Origin: Ligaoa zhengdingensis
GTDB lineage: Bacteria > Bacillota > Clostridia > Oscillospirales > Ruminococcaceae
Length of the DNA: 64,000 nucleotides
Assembly (NCBI RefSeq): GCF_014384885.1
Contig: NZ_JACRST010000009.1
Location: 1 to 64,000, forward strand
Reading direction: 5' to 3'
Shown here one piece after another: positions 40,670 to 48,326 of this stretch. Positions within the stretch are counted from its first letter, which is position 1, and each line of letters begins with the position of its first letter. The position numbers were made by a program, and so were the translations under genes. Below the pieces are notes generated by a model. The model was not told where the DNA came from. It made no database searches and was given only the letters and a program-made list of their open reading frames with translations.

Positions 40670-40708
40670 AACCGGGAAGAACCAAATATGTTGCAGGAGG
40701 AATCATCG

Positions 40709-41023
40709 ATGGAAAATGGGAAACCTACCGTAGAATTTTTCTTGGGTGCGAATACGCCGCAAGGCTTTGTTTCCAGATTTGACCAGTTGGCCGACCCGGA
40801 GGATGGATGGCGAAAGTTTGTCATCAAAGGGGGGCCTGGCACTGGAAAGAGCAGCCTGATGAAAAAGCTGGCCGCGGAGCTCTCCGGCCGCTGCGACCGG
40901 ATGGAGCTGATTCACTGTTCGTCGGATGTCGATTCGCTGGATGCAGTGATTGTACATAACATCAAGGCTTCGATTGCCGATGGTACCCCGCCCCATGCGG
41001 GGGGAACAGAAACAAATAATTGA
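40709..41023 (+). CDS. P-loop ATPase (PRK06851-like), N-terminal part, interrupted
   Basis: The first 96 codons give EFFLGANTPQGFVSRFDQL and the Walker A motif KGGPGTGKSSLMKK, then IHCSSDVDSLDAVI and KASIADGTPPH. These are the features of a conserved Clostridia ATPase of unknown function. Beyond codon 96 the frame enters element 2, adds AGGTETNN and stops. The rest of the protein is at 46534-47345; joining the two at CCCATG gives 366 aa and the continuous sequence DGTPPHVIEPQYPGAYE. AGGAGG lies 8 nt upstream of the ATG at 40709. Without its C-terminal three-quarters this product is unlikely to work. Confidence 0.82.
   Translation: MENGKPTVEFFLGANTPQGFVSRFDQLADPEDGWRKFVIKGGPGTGKSSLMKKLAAELSGRCDRMELIHCSSDVDSLDAVIVHNIKASIADGTPPHAGGTETNN
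40992..40997. repeat. Left attachment core of element 2
   Basis: CCCATG, identical to 46528-46533. The core is only 6 bp, so its identification rests on exact restoration of the ATPase frame and on the recombinase beside it. Confidence 0.75.
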
Positions 41024-41091
41024 ACCGCACCGCCACCCCATAGGCATACCCGGTTTTGTCCGGTTCATAGGCTGTGGCGAGGTGAACTTCC

Positions 41092-41256
41092 ATGAAAAAC
41101 ACCGTCTTTACAATCTCTGAGACCTTCCGCTCTCAGGATGAGCGGGAGCGAAAGCAAAATTTGCAGGATGCGGTTGACCGCTACCTTCGATTTGCGATGG
41201 AAAGCGCCGGTCCGGCCGAAGTTCCCGCCGCACCGACAGGGGGTGACACCCCTTGA
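41092..41256 (+). CDS. 54-aa protein overlapping the element-2 recombinase start
   Basis: ATG at 41092 is preceded by GAGGTG. The product starts MKNTVFTISETFRSQDERE and is predicted helical up to about residue 38, with a Pro-rich tail. Its stop codon overlaps the recombinase TTG start (TTGA), so the two are translationally coupled. No family is recognised. Like the 44-aa ORF of element 1, it directly precedes the recombinase. A regulatory or directionality role is possible but not shown. Confidence 0.7.
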   Translation: MKNTVFTISETFRSQDERERKQNLQDAVDRYLRFAMESAGPAEVPAAPTGGDTP

Positions 41257-42794
41257 CCTGCGCCATCTATTGCCGGCTGAGCAAGGAGGACGAGGGGAAG
41301 GCCAGCGAGAGCGAAAGCATCCAAAACCAGAAGTCGATGCTGATGGACTACGCGACGCGGCAGGGGTGGGTGGTCTACCGCATCTACTGCGACGAGGATT
41401 ACTCCGGCGTCGACCGGGAGCGCCCCGATTGGAACGCCATGCTGGAGGCGGCCCGCAGCCGCAGGTTCCAGGTGATCCTGTGCAAGACGCAGTCGCGCTT
41501 CACGCGCGATATGGAGCTGGTGGAGAGATATATCCACGGCCTGTTTCCACTTTGGGGCATCCGGTTTGTGGCGGTGGTGGACAACATCGACACCGAGCTC
41601 AAGGGGAACAAGAAGGCCCGGCAGATCAACGGCCTTATCAACGAATGGTATTTAGAGGACTTGTCGGAAAATATCCGGGCGGTGTTCGCCCAGAAGCGCA
41701 GCGCCGGGCAATATATCGGCAGTTTCCCCGTTTACGGGTATCAGAAGGCGCCCGGCGACCACAACCGGCTGATCGTCGACCCACCGGCCGCTGAGGTGGT
41801 TCGGACGATCTTTCACCTGTGCCTGCAGGGCCTGGGGAAGCAGCGCATCGCAGAGCGGTTAAACGAATGGGGGCTGCCCAATCCCACGGCATATAAGCGG
41901 GAAAAGGGCTGGAACTACCACAATGGGGGAACGGGGAACGGGGAAGGCTTGTGGAGCCGCACCACAGTGGGCCGCATTCTCCGCAACGAGATGTATACCG
42001 GCACGATGGTGCAGGGTGTCAAGCGCAGGGTGAGCTACAAGGCAAAAGCCTGTGTCAGCCTGCCACAGGACCAGTGGAGCCGCGTGGCGGGAACTCACGA
42101 GGCGATCGTCGAGCGGGAGACCTTCGACACGGTGCAGCGGCTTTTGGCGCAGCGCACCCGGTCGGGCGCCGCGGGGAAGCCCCACCTGCTGGCGGGCAAG
42201 GTGCGCTGTGCGGACTGCGGAAGCGGCATGGTTAAGGTCTCCCACCGATACAAGGGGACGCAGCACAGCTATCTGCAATGCCGACTGTATGCCGCATCGC
42301 GGCGCGCCCCACAATGTGCGCGCCATTCGGTGCGCTTGGACGACCTGACGGCCGCGGTGGAGGAACGCGTCCGGTTCTATGTGGATGCATGGTACGACGC
42401 CGAACGGGGAGGGCTGCGGCAGGAGTTGCTGTCCCGTCGGCCAGGGCTGCAAAAGGAGCGCCTCGCGCTGCAAAGTCAAATTGCCCGGCGGGAGGATGCG
42501 CTGCGCTCGCTGTATCTGGACAGGGTAGACGGACTGATCGGGCGGGAACAGTTCGCCGAGATGAACCGGAGGTTTTTGGAGGAGAAGGAACGGCTGGAAA
42601 CGCGGCTGAACCGTTTGCAGTGGGCGGATAGGGAGGCGGGGTCGCCTGCATCAGACGGCGGAGAAGAGATACAGGCGCTGCTCCGGCTCGACCCAATGCC
42701 GCAGCGGCTAGTCGATCTGCTGATCGATTTCGTTGAGATCGGGGAGCGGCAGCCGGACGGCACGCAAAATATTCGCATCTATTGGCGTATCTGA
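41253..42794 (+). CDS. Large serine recombinase of element 2
   Basis: A 513-aa enzyme. The catalytic domain (1 to about 150) has the nucleophile Ser10 in AIYCRLSKEDEG, LCKTQSRFTRD and LEDLSENIRAVFAQKR. The recombinase domain (about 160-280) includes GKQRIAERLNEWGLPNP. The zinc-ribbon begins CADCG near residue 315, and a coiled coil follows (about 395-455). It is only distantly similar to the element-1 enzyme. All motifs are present. The TTG start is coupled to the 54-aa ORF; GGGGGTG lies 8 nt upstream. Confidence 0.93.
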   Translation: MTCAIYCRLSKEDEGKASESESIQNQKSMLMDYATRQGWVVYRIYCDEDYSGVDRERPDWNAMLEAARSRRFQVILCKTQSRFTRDMELVERYIHGLFPLWGIRFVAVVDNIDTELKGNKKARQINGLINEWYLEDLSENIRAVFAQKRSAGQYIGSFPVYGYQKAPGDHNRLIVDPPAAEVVRTIFHLCLQGLGKQRIAERLNEWGLPNPTAYKREKGWNYHNGGTGNGEGLWSRTTVGRILRNEMYTGTMVQGVKRRVSYKAKACVSLPQDQWSRVAGTHEAIVERETFDTVQRLLAQRTRSGAAGKPHLLAGKVRCADCGSGMVKVSHRYKGTQHSYLQCRLYAASRRAPQCARHSVRLDDLTAAVEERVRFYVDAWYDAERGGLRQELLSRRPGLQKERLALQSQIARREDALRSLYLDRVDGLIGREQFAEMNRRFLEEKERLETRLNRLQWADREAGSPASDGGEEIQALLRLDPMPQRLVDLLIDFVEIGERQPDGTQNIRIYWRI

Positions 42795-42981
42795 GCGGAA
42801 AACAGAGCGAGCGGGCCCTTGTTGGCGGATTTCCTCCAGATTTTTAGCGATTTGGCTGGGAAAAGCGGAAGAATTTTGTTATACTGGTTGAAAACGGGCG
42901 GATGTAATTTCCCGGCGATATGTTTGACGGCAAGGAGCGGCTAATTTGAGACAGAATGCGGAGCAAGGTTCTATTTAAAAG

Positions 42982-43029
42982 AGAGGCGGCCCTGTCTGAT
43001 CGTTCCAGATGGACCGCCTCTGTTTTTTT
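42982..43029 (+). terminator. Terminator after the element-2 recombinase
   Basis: AGAGGCGG (42982-42989) pairs with CCGCCTCT (43014-43021), with further inner pairing, followed by seven T. It is 188 nt past the recombinase stop. The DNA between has no convincing gene. Confidence 0.8.
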
Positions 43030-43056
43030 ATGTAACTGGTTCTCGCCGGGGATAGA

Positions 43057-43443
43057 TCATTGCGACGACTTCAGGATGTTTTTCTCAAACTCAGAATTCC
43101 ACTGCTCGTAGCGGTCGATCTTTGTATCGAGAAAGCGCAGGGTCTCCTGCATTTCTGCGATCTTTGCCTGCAACAGATCCCGCTGTTCCAGCAGGATCTG
43201 TTTGCGTGCATCCCGGGTGACGTCCCCCTGTTGCACCAGATCCACATATTCGATCAATGCCTCCACCTGAATTCCTGCGTTGCGCATACATTTGGCAAAC
43301 TGTACCCACCGGCAGCTCTCCTCGTCGTAGTCGCGGAATCCGCTTTTGGAGCGCGGGACGGAGGGGATCAGGCCAATCCGCTCGTAATAGCGCAGGGTGT
43401 CGGCGGGGATATCATATTGTTTGCTCACTTCTGTGATCGTCAT
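43057..43443 (-). CDS. MerR family transcriptional regulator
   Basis: A 128-aa regulator. The N-terminal winged helix (TITEVSKQYDIPADTLRYYERIGLIPSVPRSKSGFRDYDEE) is followed by a dimerisation coiled coil (about 80-120). There is no C-terminal cysteine metal site, so this is probably of the small-molecule-responsive type. GGGAGG lies 8 nt upstream of the ATG at 43443. It is divergent from the ECF-S/kinase genes. Both its own promoter and theirs have the 19-bp spacer that MerR proteins remodel, which marks it as their likely regulator. Confidence 0.9.
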   Translation of the reverse strand: MTITEVSKQYDIPADTLRYYERIGLIPSVPRSKSGFRDYDEESCRWVQFAKCMRNAGIQVEALIEYVDLVQQGDVTRDARKQILLEQRDLLQAKIAEMQETLRFLDTKIDRYEQWNSEFEKNILKSSQ

Positions 43444-43488
43444 TGCAACAACCTCCCTGAAATTTGGACAAGGATTTTTCTGTCTCCT

Positions 43489-43519
43489 ATTGTAATCCCT
43501 GGAGCCCACTCCAAGTCAA
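43489..43519 (-). promoter_or_regulatory. merR promoter with 19-bp spacer
   Basis: On the minus strand TTGACT (43514-43519) and TACAAT (43489-43494) are 19 bp apart, the long spacer typical of MerR-controlled promoters. The spacer holds the inverted repeat CTTGGAG/CTCCAGG. Confidence 0.75.
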
Positions 43520-43578
43520 TCTTTTTTTGAGGCCCCATTAAATTTATGTGGGGACGGCCCTGTTCACAAATCGTTTAC

Positions 43579-43609
43579 TTGACTTGGAGCTCACTTAAAG
43601 GTTTATGCT
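43579..43609 (+). promoter_or_regulatory. MerR-type promoter of the ECF-S/kinase genes
   Basis: TTGACT (43579-43584) and TATGCT (43604-43609) are 19 bp apart. The start of the spacer repeats the TTGACTTGGAG word of the merR promoter, and an imperfect dyad (ACTTGGAG/CTCACTTA) spans it. Confidence 0.75.
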
Positions 43610-43681
43610 GGCAACAGAGCCTAACAAATGGAATTGGGGGCGGGCCTCCGCACCCTGACGACTGATTGAGGAGGAACACCG

Positions 43682-44245
43682 ATGCAAAACAAATTGATGA
43701 AACGTCTATCCCTGGCCGCGCTCTTCCTGGCGCTTGGGCTGCTGCTCCCGTTTTTGACCGGCCAGATCCCGCAGATTGGGAACATGCTTCTGCCGATGCA
43801 CCTGCCGGTTTTGCTCTGCGGGTTGATCTGTGGCTGGAAGTATGGCGGCGCGGTGGGGTTTGTCCTGCCGATTTTGCGCTTCTTCCTGTTTGGAATGCCG
43901 CCGATCTTTCCCACCGGCGTCGCCATGGCCTTCGAGCTGGCGACCTATGGCATTGTGATCGGTCTGCTTTACAGCCGCCTGCCGCAGAGGATCGGCGGTG
44001 TTTACCTCTCTTTAGGTGCGGCGATGGTGGCCGGCCGGTTGGTTTGGGGGCTGGTTCGCGTGCTGCTTTCGGGTGTTACAGGCAGCGCGTTCACCTGGGA
44101 GCTGTTCATGAGCGGGGCATTTTTCAGCGCCGCGCCCGGCATTATCCTGCAATTGATGCTGATTCCGGCCGTCATGTATTCACTGAAAAGGATGGGAGTT
44201 TTGGGCTATGAATCTGCTGCCGCTGTTGGCACGACAACTCGCTGA
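43682..44245 (+). CDS. ECF transporter S component
   Basis: A 187-aa membrane protein with about six transmembrane helices. It has the substrate-binding pattern of ECF S components: LFLALGLLLPFLTGQIP near the N terminus, MLLPMHLPVLLCGLICGWKYG in the middle. S components bind a vitamin or nucleoside-type substrate and use a shared energising module, which is not encoded here. GGAGG lies 8 nt upstream. The 3' end overlaps the kinase gene by 38 nt, so the pair is translationally coupled, and the kinase may act on the imported substrate. Confidence 0.85.
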   Translation: MQNKLMKRLSLAALFLALGLLLPFLTGQIPQIGNMLLPMHLPVLLCGLICGWKYGGAVGFVLPILRFFLFGMPPIFPTGVAMAFELATYGIVIGLLYSRLPQRIGGVYLSLGAAMVAGRLVWGLVRVLLSGVTGSAFTWELFMSGAFFSAAPGIILQLMLIPAVMYSLKRMGVLGYESAAAVGTTTR

Positions 44246-45272
44246 ATATCCGCTTGCCCAGCCCGTCGACCTGCTCAAGCTGCTCTATCAAAACGAGTTC
44301 GGATGCGGACACCTGATCGATGACCCGATGAAAAGCCGGAACCGGCTGAAAGAGGAATCGGACAGGCTGCCTGCGAAACAGGACGATGGGCCTTTTATAG
44401 AGCGGATCGGCAACGGCCTCTGCCGTATCCACCTGCGGGTGCTACACCGGGAGAGGCTCCGGCTAAATACCCTACACCGCTTTTTTGAGCTTTCCGCTGT
44501 CCGTCTGCGGGGCAGCCGGGACGGCTTTCTCGGGAAGGCCGCCGTGTTGGAGCAGCTCTGCCGGGACGGAGCGCTGCCCTTTGACGCGGAGGAGGTGCGC
44601 CGCCAGATTGAAGTGTGGAAAACTGGAAAAGGCCGGCCATTCCGGCACAGCGCACAGTTCCGCGCAGCTTACGCCCCCGCCTACCGGGTGGTGGAGCAGC
44701 CTTTCTGCGACTATTTACAGCTTTTCTGCCGCATCGACAGCTTGCTGACGGAGAAGGGCAGGGTTCTGGTGGCGATCGATGGAAACTGCGCTTCGGGAAA
44801 GACCACCCTCGCCGCGCTGCTGCAACTGGTCTATGGGTGCAACATTCTGCCGATGGATCACTTCTTCCTGCGTCCGGAGCAGCGCACCGCCGAGCGGCTG
44901 GCTGAGCCGGGCGGGAATGTGGATCACGAGCGTTTTTACCGGGAGGTTTTGGCGCCGCTCCGCAGCGGTCAGCCGTTTTCCTACCGGCCGTACCGTTGCG
45001 ACAGCCGCACCCTCGGCGAGCCGGTCCCGGTGGGGCGCCGCCCGATCAACATTGTCGAGGGCTCCTACAGCCTCCACCCGGCGCTTGCGGATGCCTACGA
45101 TCTCAAGGTCTTTTTATCGGTCGATCCTCAGGAACAGATGCGCCGCATCTTCGCCCGCAACGGGGAGGAGATGGCGCGGCGCTTTGCGTCCGAATGGATT
45201 CCGATGGAAGAGAACTATTTTAAAACCTTCTCAATCGCGGAGCGCTGCGATCTGCGCTTTTCCAACGGTTGA
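44208..45272 (+). CDS. Uridine-kinase-like P-loop kinase with N-terminal helical domain
   Basis: A 354-aa protein. Residues 1 to about 180 form a helical domain of unknown function (LLKLLYQNEFGCGHLIDDP). Residues about 185-354 are a nucleoside-type kinase: Walker A AIDGNCASGKTT (about 189-200), MDHFFL, Walker-like INIVEGSYSLHP and the lid region RIFARNGEEMARRF. Uridine kinase and phosphoribulokinase share this fold. The substrate is not known. Overlap with the ECF-S gene suggests phosphorylation and trapping of what that transporter imports. Confidence 0.8.
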   Translation: MNLLPLLARQLAEYPLAQPVDLLKLLYQNEFGCGHLIDDPMKSRNRLKEESDRLPAKQDDGPFIERIGNGLCRIHLRVLHRERLRLNTLHRFFELSAVRLRGSRDGFLGKAAVLEQLCRDGALPFDAEEVRRQIEVWKTGKGRPFRHSAQFRAAYAPAYRVVEQPFCDYLQLFCRIDSLLTEKGRVLVAIDGNCASGKTTLAALLQLVYGCNILPMDHFFLRPEQRTAERLAEPGGNVDHERFYREVLAPLRSGQPFSYRPYRCDSRTLGEPVPVGRRPINIVEGSYSLHPALADAYDLKVFLSVDPQEQMRRIFARNGEEMARRFASEWIPMEENYFKTFSIAERCDLRFSNG

Positions 45273-45290
45273 GACAAATGAGGGATAGTC

Positions 45291-46481
45291 ATGATGAAAA
45301 AAGATAAATTTGCAGCGCTGGCGCTGGCTGTCCTGCTGGCCGGCTGCTCTCCGGCGCAGCCGCCGGCCGCCCAAGGGATAAGCGCGTCCTCCGAGCCGTC
45401 TGCGGCTTCTGCAATACAGCTTCCAGTTGAGACGGCCCCCGAACAGCAGCGGGAGGTGTACCAGCCGGAGGAAGGGCTCACGGCGCAGGAGACCATCGCA
45501 GCTTACTTCGATCAGCAATACCAGGCCTATACCAGCCTTTCCGACATCGATATCAGCGGCCTGCTGGATCTAAACCAGATGGAGAACCGGAATCTGCTGA
45601 CCTGGCTGCAAATTCTGAATCAGCGCCGCAGGCTGCTGCGCGAAAACGACCTCTGCTATGTGGAAACCGAGGTGTTCCCCTACACCATCCTCTATGAGGA
45701 ACAGCCGGAGGACGACCGGATGTCGTTTTGGAGCAGCCGCATGGAGACCGACTACGACGAGGTCTACCATTTCCGCATCTCCGGCGAGGAGGGGAGGGCC
45801 TATCCCCCCACCTTCGCTGTCAACGCCCAGCATACCGTATTCCTCAAGCGGGAGGGCGGTATTTGGAAGATTATCCGCCATTATTACCCCGGCTCGGTGC
45901 GCAGCCTGCGCTTTGCAGGGGAGCTCACTCTGCCCTCTGAGGAGGAGATGCTCGCGGAGCTCAAGCTGGAATTTTCCTCCGCACAGGCGGCACAGGCCGT
46001 TGCGACCCCGCCGGGGGCCGCGCCCTACAACGCGGAAGCGGCGGTGGACTACGCCAACCGCTACATGGCGAAGTCCAATTCTGAGTTTTATCACATCGGC
46101 GATTGGCAGGGGAACTGCCAGAATTTTGTCTCCCAGGCGCTCAGCCATGGCTTCGGCGATGAGATGACCGGCGAGTGGTTCGGCGGCAGCGGGGGAGGTT
46201 CCGCCGCGTGGGAGAGCGTCAACTCCTTTTGGCGGTTCGCTGTGGAAAACGGCGGCATGGGCGGACAGGTCGTTCCCTCTATCGCTTCGGCGCAGGCGGG
46301 CGATGTGATGCAGACCCGCACCAAGGGGGCGGGTGACGAGGATGAATACAATCACATCCTGATCGTGACGGACGGCGAGCGCCTATTGCTGGCACAGAAT
46401 TCGCCGGCGTGTCTGGTGTATTACTCCGATTTGGTGAATGTACAAACCCGCATCTTTCGGCCGTGCTATCTGTTTGCCTGA
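45291..46481 (+). CDS. Lipoprotein with amidase-like (Amidase_6) domain
   Basis: A 396-aa protein with a lipoprotein signal (LALAVLLAGCSPA, lipidated Cys near residue 19). A Ser/Ala/Pro-rich linker follows, then a mostly helical central domain. The C-terminal domain (about 240-396) has AAVDYANRYMAKSN, the catalytic-type GDWQGNCQNFVSQAL and a late His in DEYNHILIV. This matches the putative amidase domain with a Cys-His pair, of the NlpC/P60-like fold. It probably acts on the cell wall outside the membrane. It is the last gene of element 2, 46 nt before the right core. Confidence 0.82.
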   Translation: MMKKDKFAALALAVLLAGCSPAQPPAAQGISASSEPSAASAIQLPVETAPEQQREVYQPEEGLTAQETIAAYFDQQYQAYTSLSDIDISGLLDLNQMENRNLLTWLQILNQRRRLLRENDLCYVETEVFPYTILYEEQPEDDRMSFWSSRMETDYDEVYHFRISGEEGRAYPPTFAVNAQHTVFLKREGGIWKIIRHYYPGSVRSLRFAGELTLPSEEEMLAELKLEFSSAQAAQAVATPPGAAPYNAEAAVDYANRYMAKSNSEFYHIGDWQGNCQNFVSQALSHGFGDEMTGEWFGGSGGGSAAWESVNSFWRFAVENGGMGGQVVPSIASAQAGDVMQTRTKGAGDEDEYNHILIVTDGERLLLAQNSPACLVYYSDLVNVQTRIFRPCYLFA

Positions 46482-46527
46482 CGCTGGCGCAGCCGCCAGA
46501 AACGGTTGTTATATTGCGCACGCCTCG

Positions 46528-46533
46528 CCCATG
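46528..46533. repeat. Right attachment core of element 2
   Basis: CCCATG, identical to 40992-40997. The host frame continues directly from its last base (GTG ATC GAA). Confidence 0.75.
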
Positions 46534-47345
46534 TGATCGAACCCCAATATCCCGGCGCATATGAGACGGTGGTCAATTTGACCAACTGCTGGGACGAGGA
46601 TGCCATGCAGGCGGTGCGCGAGGGCGTGATGGATGCCGCCAAACGGAACTCCCGCTGCCACGAACGCTGCTGCCGTTTTTTAGCAGCCGCAGGTTCACTG
46701 CTCAACGACAGCGCCCGCCTCGCTGCGGACTATGTGGACGCGGGAAAGATCGCGCGCTATGCGGCCCGCGTGGCCCACAAGGAATTCCGCGGCAAAGGGA
46801 TGGAACGTGGCCGGGAGACGATCCGCTTTTTGAGCGCGGTCACCGCGCAGGGGGTCACCACATTTGCGCATACGCCTGAAGCGCTGTGCAACCGCTTATA
46901 TATCGTGGAAGACGAATATGGCGCTGCGTCGCGCCTGCTGATGAACGCGCTTCGGTCCCACGCGCTATCCGCCGGGCTGGATATCATTTCATGTTACTGC
47001 ATCTCTTCTCCGTTTGATAAACTGGAGCATATCCTGATCCCCGAGCTGGGCGTTGGCTTCCTGACCGCGAACCGCTACCATCCCTTTGAGATCGACAGCT
47101 ACCGCTGCGTCCATGCGCGCCGCTTTATGGATATGGATGGGCTGCGCACCAAAAAACAGCGCCTTTCGTTCAACCGCAAGGCGATCGCGGAGCTGCTGGG
47201 GGAGGCGAGCCGCCTGCTGGCGGAGGCCAAGGAGATCCATGACGAGCTGGAGCGCTTCTATACGGCAAATATGAATTTTAATCAGGTCGATGCTGTCTGC
47301 AAAAAGACGATAGAGAAGTTTTTGAGCCTGTGCGATCACGACTAA
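46534..47345 (+). CDS. P-loop ATPase (PRK06851-like), C-terminal part
   Basis: The remaining 270 codons of the split gene: VIEPQYPGAYETVVNLTNCWDEDAM, a helical insertion with RCHERCCRFLAAAGSLLND, then GVTTFAHTPEALCNRLYIVEDEYGAASRLL, YCISSPFDKLEHILIPELGVGF and a final coiled coil. A reading frame opens from TTG at 46506, but its first residues (LYCARLA) come from the element end and it has no ribosome binding site. Rejoined to 40709-40997 it completes a 366-aa ATPase. The cellular role of this family is not known to me. Confidence 0.84.
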
Positions 47346-47358
47346 AAGGGGCAAAGAG

Positions 47359-47398
47359 AAAAGGCCATGTGGACGAATCCGATTCCACATGGCCTTTT
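47359..47398. terminator. Terminator between the ATPase gene and yaaA
   Basis: A perfect 15-bp stem (47359-47373 with 47384-47398) lies between convergent genes, with TTTTT on the plus strand and AAAA-flanked symmetry for the minus strand. Confidence 0.88.
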
Positions 47399-47402
47399 TG
47401 CA

Positions 47403-48158
47403 TCAATCCTCTCCCTCGGGGCACTGGACAAAGGTGAATTTGGACGGGCTGGAAAGGCGCGGCAGGAACCGATACCCACCCCAGCAAAACTGCTTGAGCG
47501 CTTCCGGGTCGTCGATGCGGTTTTTTACCAGGTAACGCGCCATCTGCCCCCGCGCGGTTTTGGCGGCGGTGGGCAGCATCCGCAGCCGGTCCCGTTTGGG
47601 CACAAGAAAATCGCAGGTGATCATCCGGTCGCCCTCCCGCAGGTGGGGGAGAAAAGCGCGGGAATATTCCCCCGAAGCCAGATTGATGACCGTCTCGCCT
47701 GGGGCAAACAGGTCCCGACAGAGCCGGTCCCCCCAGAAGCTGTACAGGCTTTCGCCGTCCACGCGCAGCTTGCATTGCAGCTCCAGCCGGTAGGGAAGGA
47801 TTCCGTCGCTGGGGCGCAGCAGGCCATAAAATGCGCTGACGATGCGCAGATGGCGGTCGGCAAATGCGAAGTCATCCGGGGTGAAGTCCAGCGCGGCGAT
47901 GTTCTGGTATTGCAATCCACGGTAGGCGAGCAGCGCGGGCGAGCCGGGCAGATCGGGGTCGAACGCCTGATAAGCGGCGAATGCGCTGAACGCCAGCTGG
48001 GGATTGATGTTCATCAGTGTCTCGAGCTGCCAGGGGGTGTATTCCTTCAGGATTTGATGCAGCCGCGCGGTCTGCGCGCGGTATTGCGGCCGGGACGGAT
48101 ATACCCCATCCGCCTGGGCCTGCACCATATTTTTGGCCGGGGAAATGATCGCAATCAT
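47403..48158 (-). CDS. yaaA: YaaA (UPF0246) peroxide stress protein
   Basis: A 251-aa protein with the UPF0246/YaaA signature: MIAIISPAKNM at the N terminus, AYRGLQYQNI, RIVSAFYGLLRPSDGILPYRLEL and VINLASGEYSRAF, then KTARGQMARYLV. In E. coli YaaA limits iron-driven oxidative damage and binds DNA. The length is normal. It stands alone, converging on the split ATPase gene. Confidence 0.93.
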   Translation of the reverse strand: MIAIISPAKNMVQAQADGVYPSRPQYRAQTARLHQILKEYTPWQLETLMNINPQLAFSAFAAYQAFDPDLPGSPALLAYRGLQYQNIAALDFTPDDFAFADRHLRIVSAFYGLLRPSDGILPYRLELQCKLRVDGESLYSFWGDRLCRDLFAPGETVINLASGEYSRAFLPHLREGDRMITCDFLVPKRDRLRMLPTAAKTARGQMARYLVKNRIDDPEALKQFCWGGYRFLPRLSSPSKFTFVQCPEGED

Positions 48159-48326
48159 AGGGTCTCCTCGTTTTTTCCCCTATGATAACACGCCGCTTTG
48201 CCACATGCAACCGGATGAAAACGGAAATGGTTTGCAATCGCGGAAAAACTCTTCTATAATGGCAGTAATGGCGGTGACGGAATCTGCCGAAATATGCGGC
48301 TTATATCAAATAGAAGGGGCGAAACG

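Larger units (their letters stand above)
40992..46533. mobile_element. Intervening element 2 (large serine recombinase type) inside the P-loop ATPase gene
   Basis: The element lies between two copies of CCCATG (40992-40997 and 46528-46533). Removing one copy and the DNA between (5536 bp) restores the ATPase frame exactly. It carries a 54-aa ORF overlapping a 513-aa serine recombinase at the left end, then a MerR regulator, an ECF-S protein, a kinase and an amidase lipoprotein. The recombinase is next to the left site, the opposite of element 1. The element ends, when joined, have imperfect mirror arms that finish in CGGTT (46503-46507) and AACCG (41023-41027). There are no phage or conjugation genes. 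Confidence 0.9.

Noticed and set aside
42795..42981. Small RNA or leader peptide between recombinase 2 and its terminator
   Set aside because: A TATACT and a 10-codon TTG frame with AAGGAG can be found, but there is no good -35 and no sign of conservation can be judged here.
46506..46533. TTG at 46506 as the start of an independent ATPase-like gene
   Set aside because: The sequence before CCCATG belongs to the element end, and the protein would lack its Walker A half, which lies at 40709-40997.
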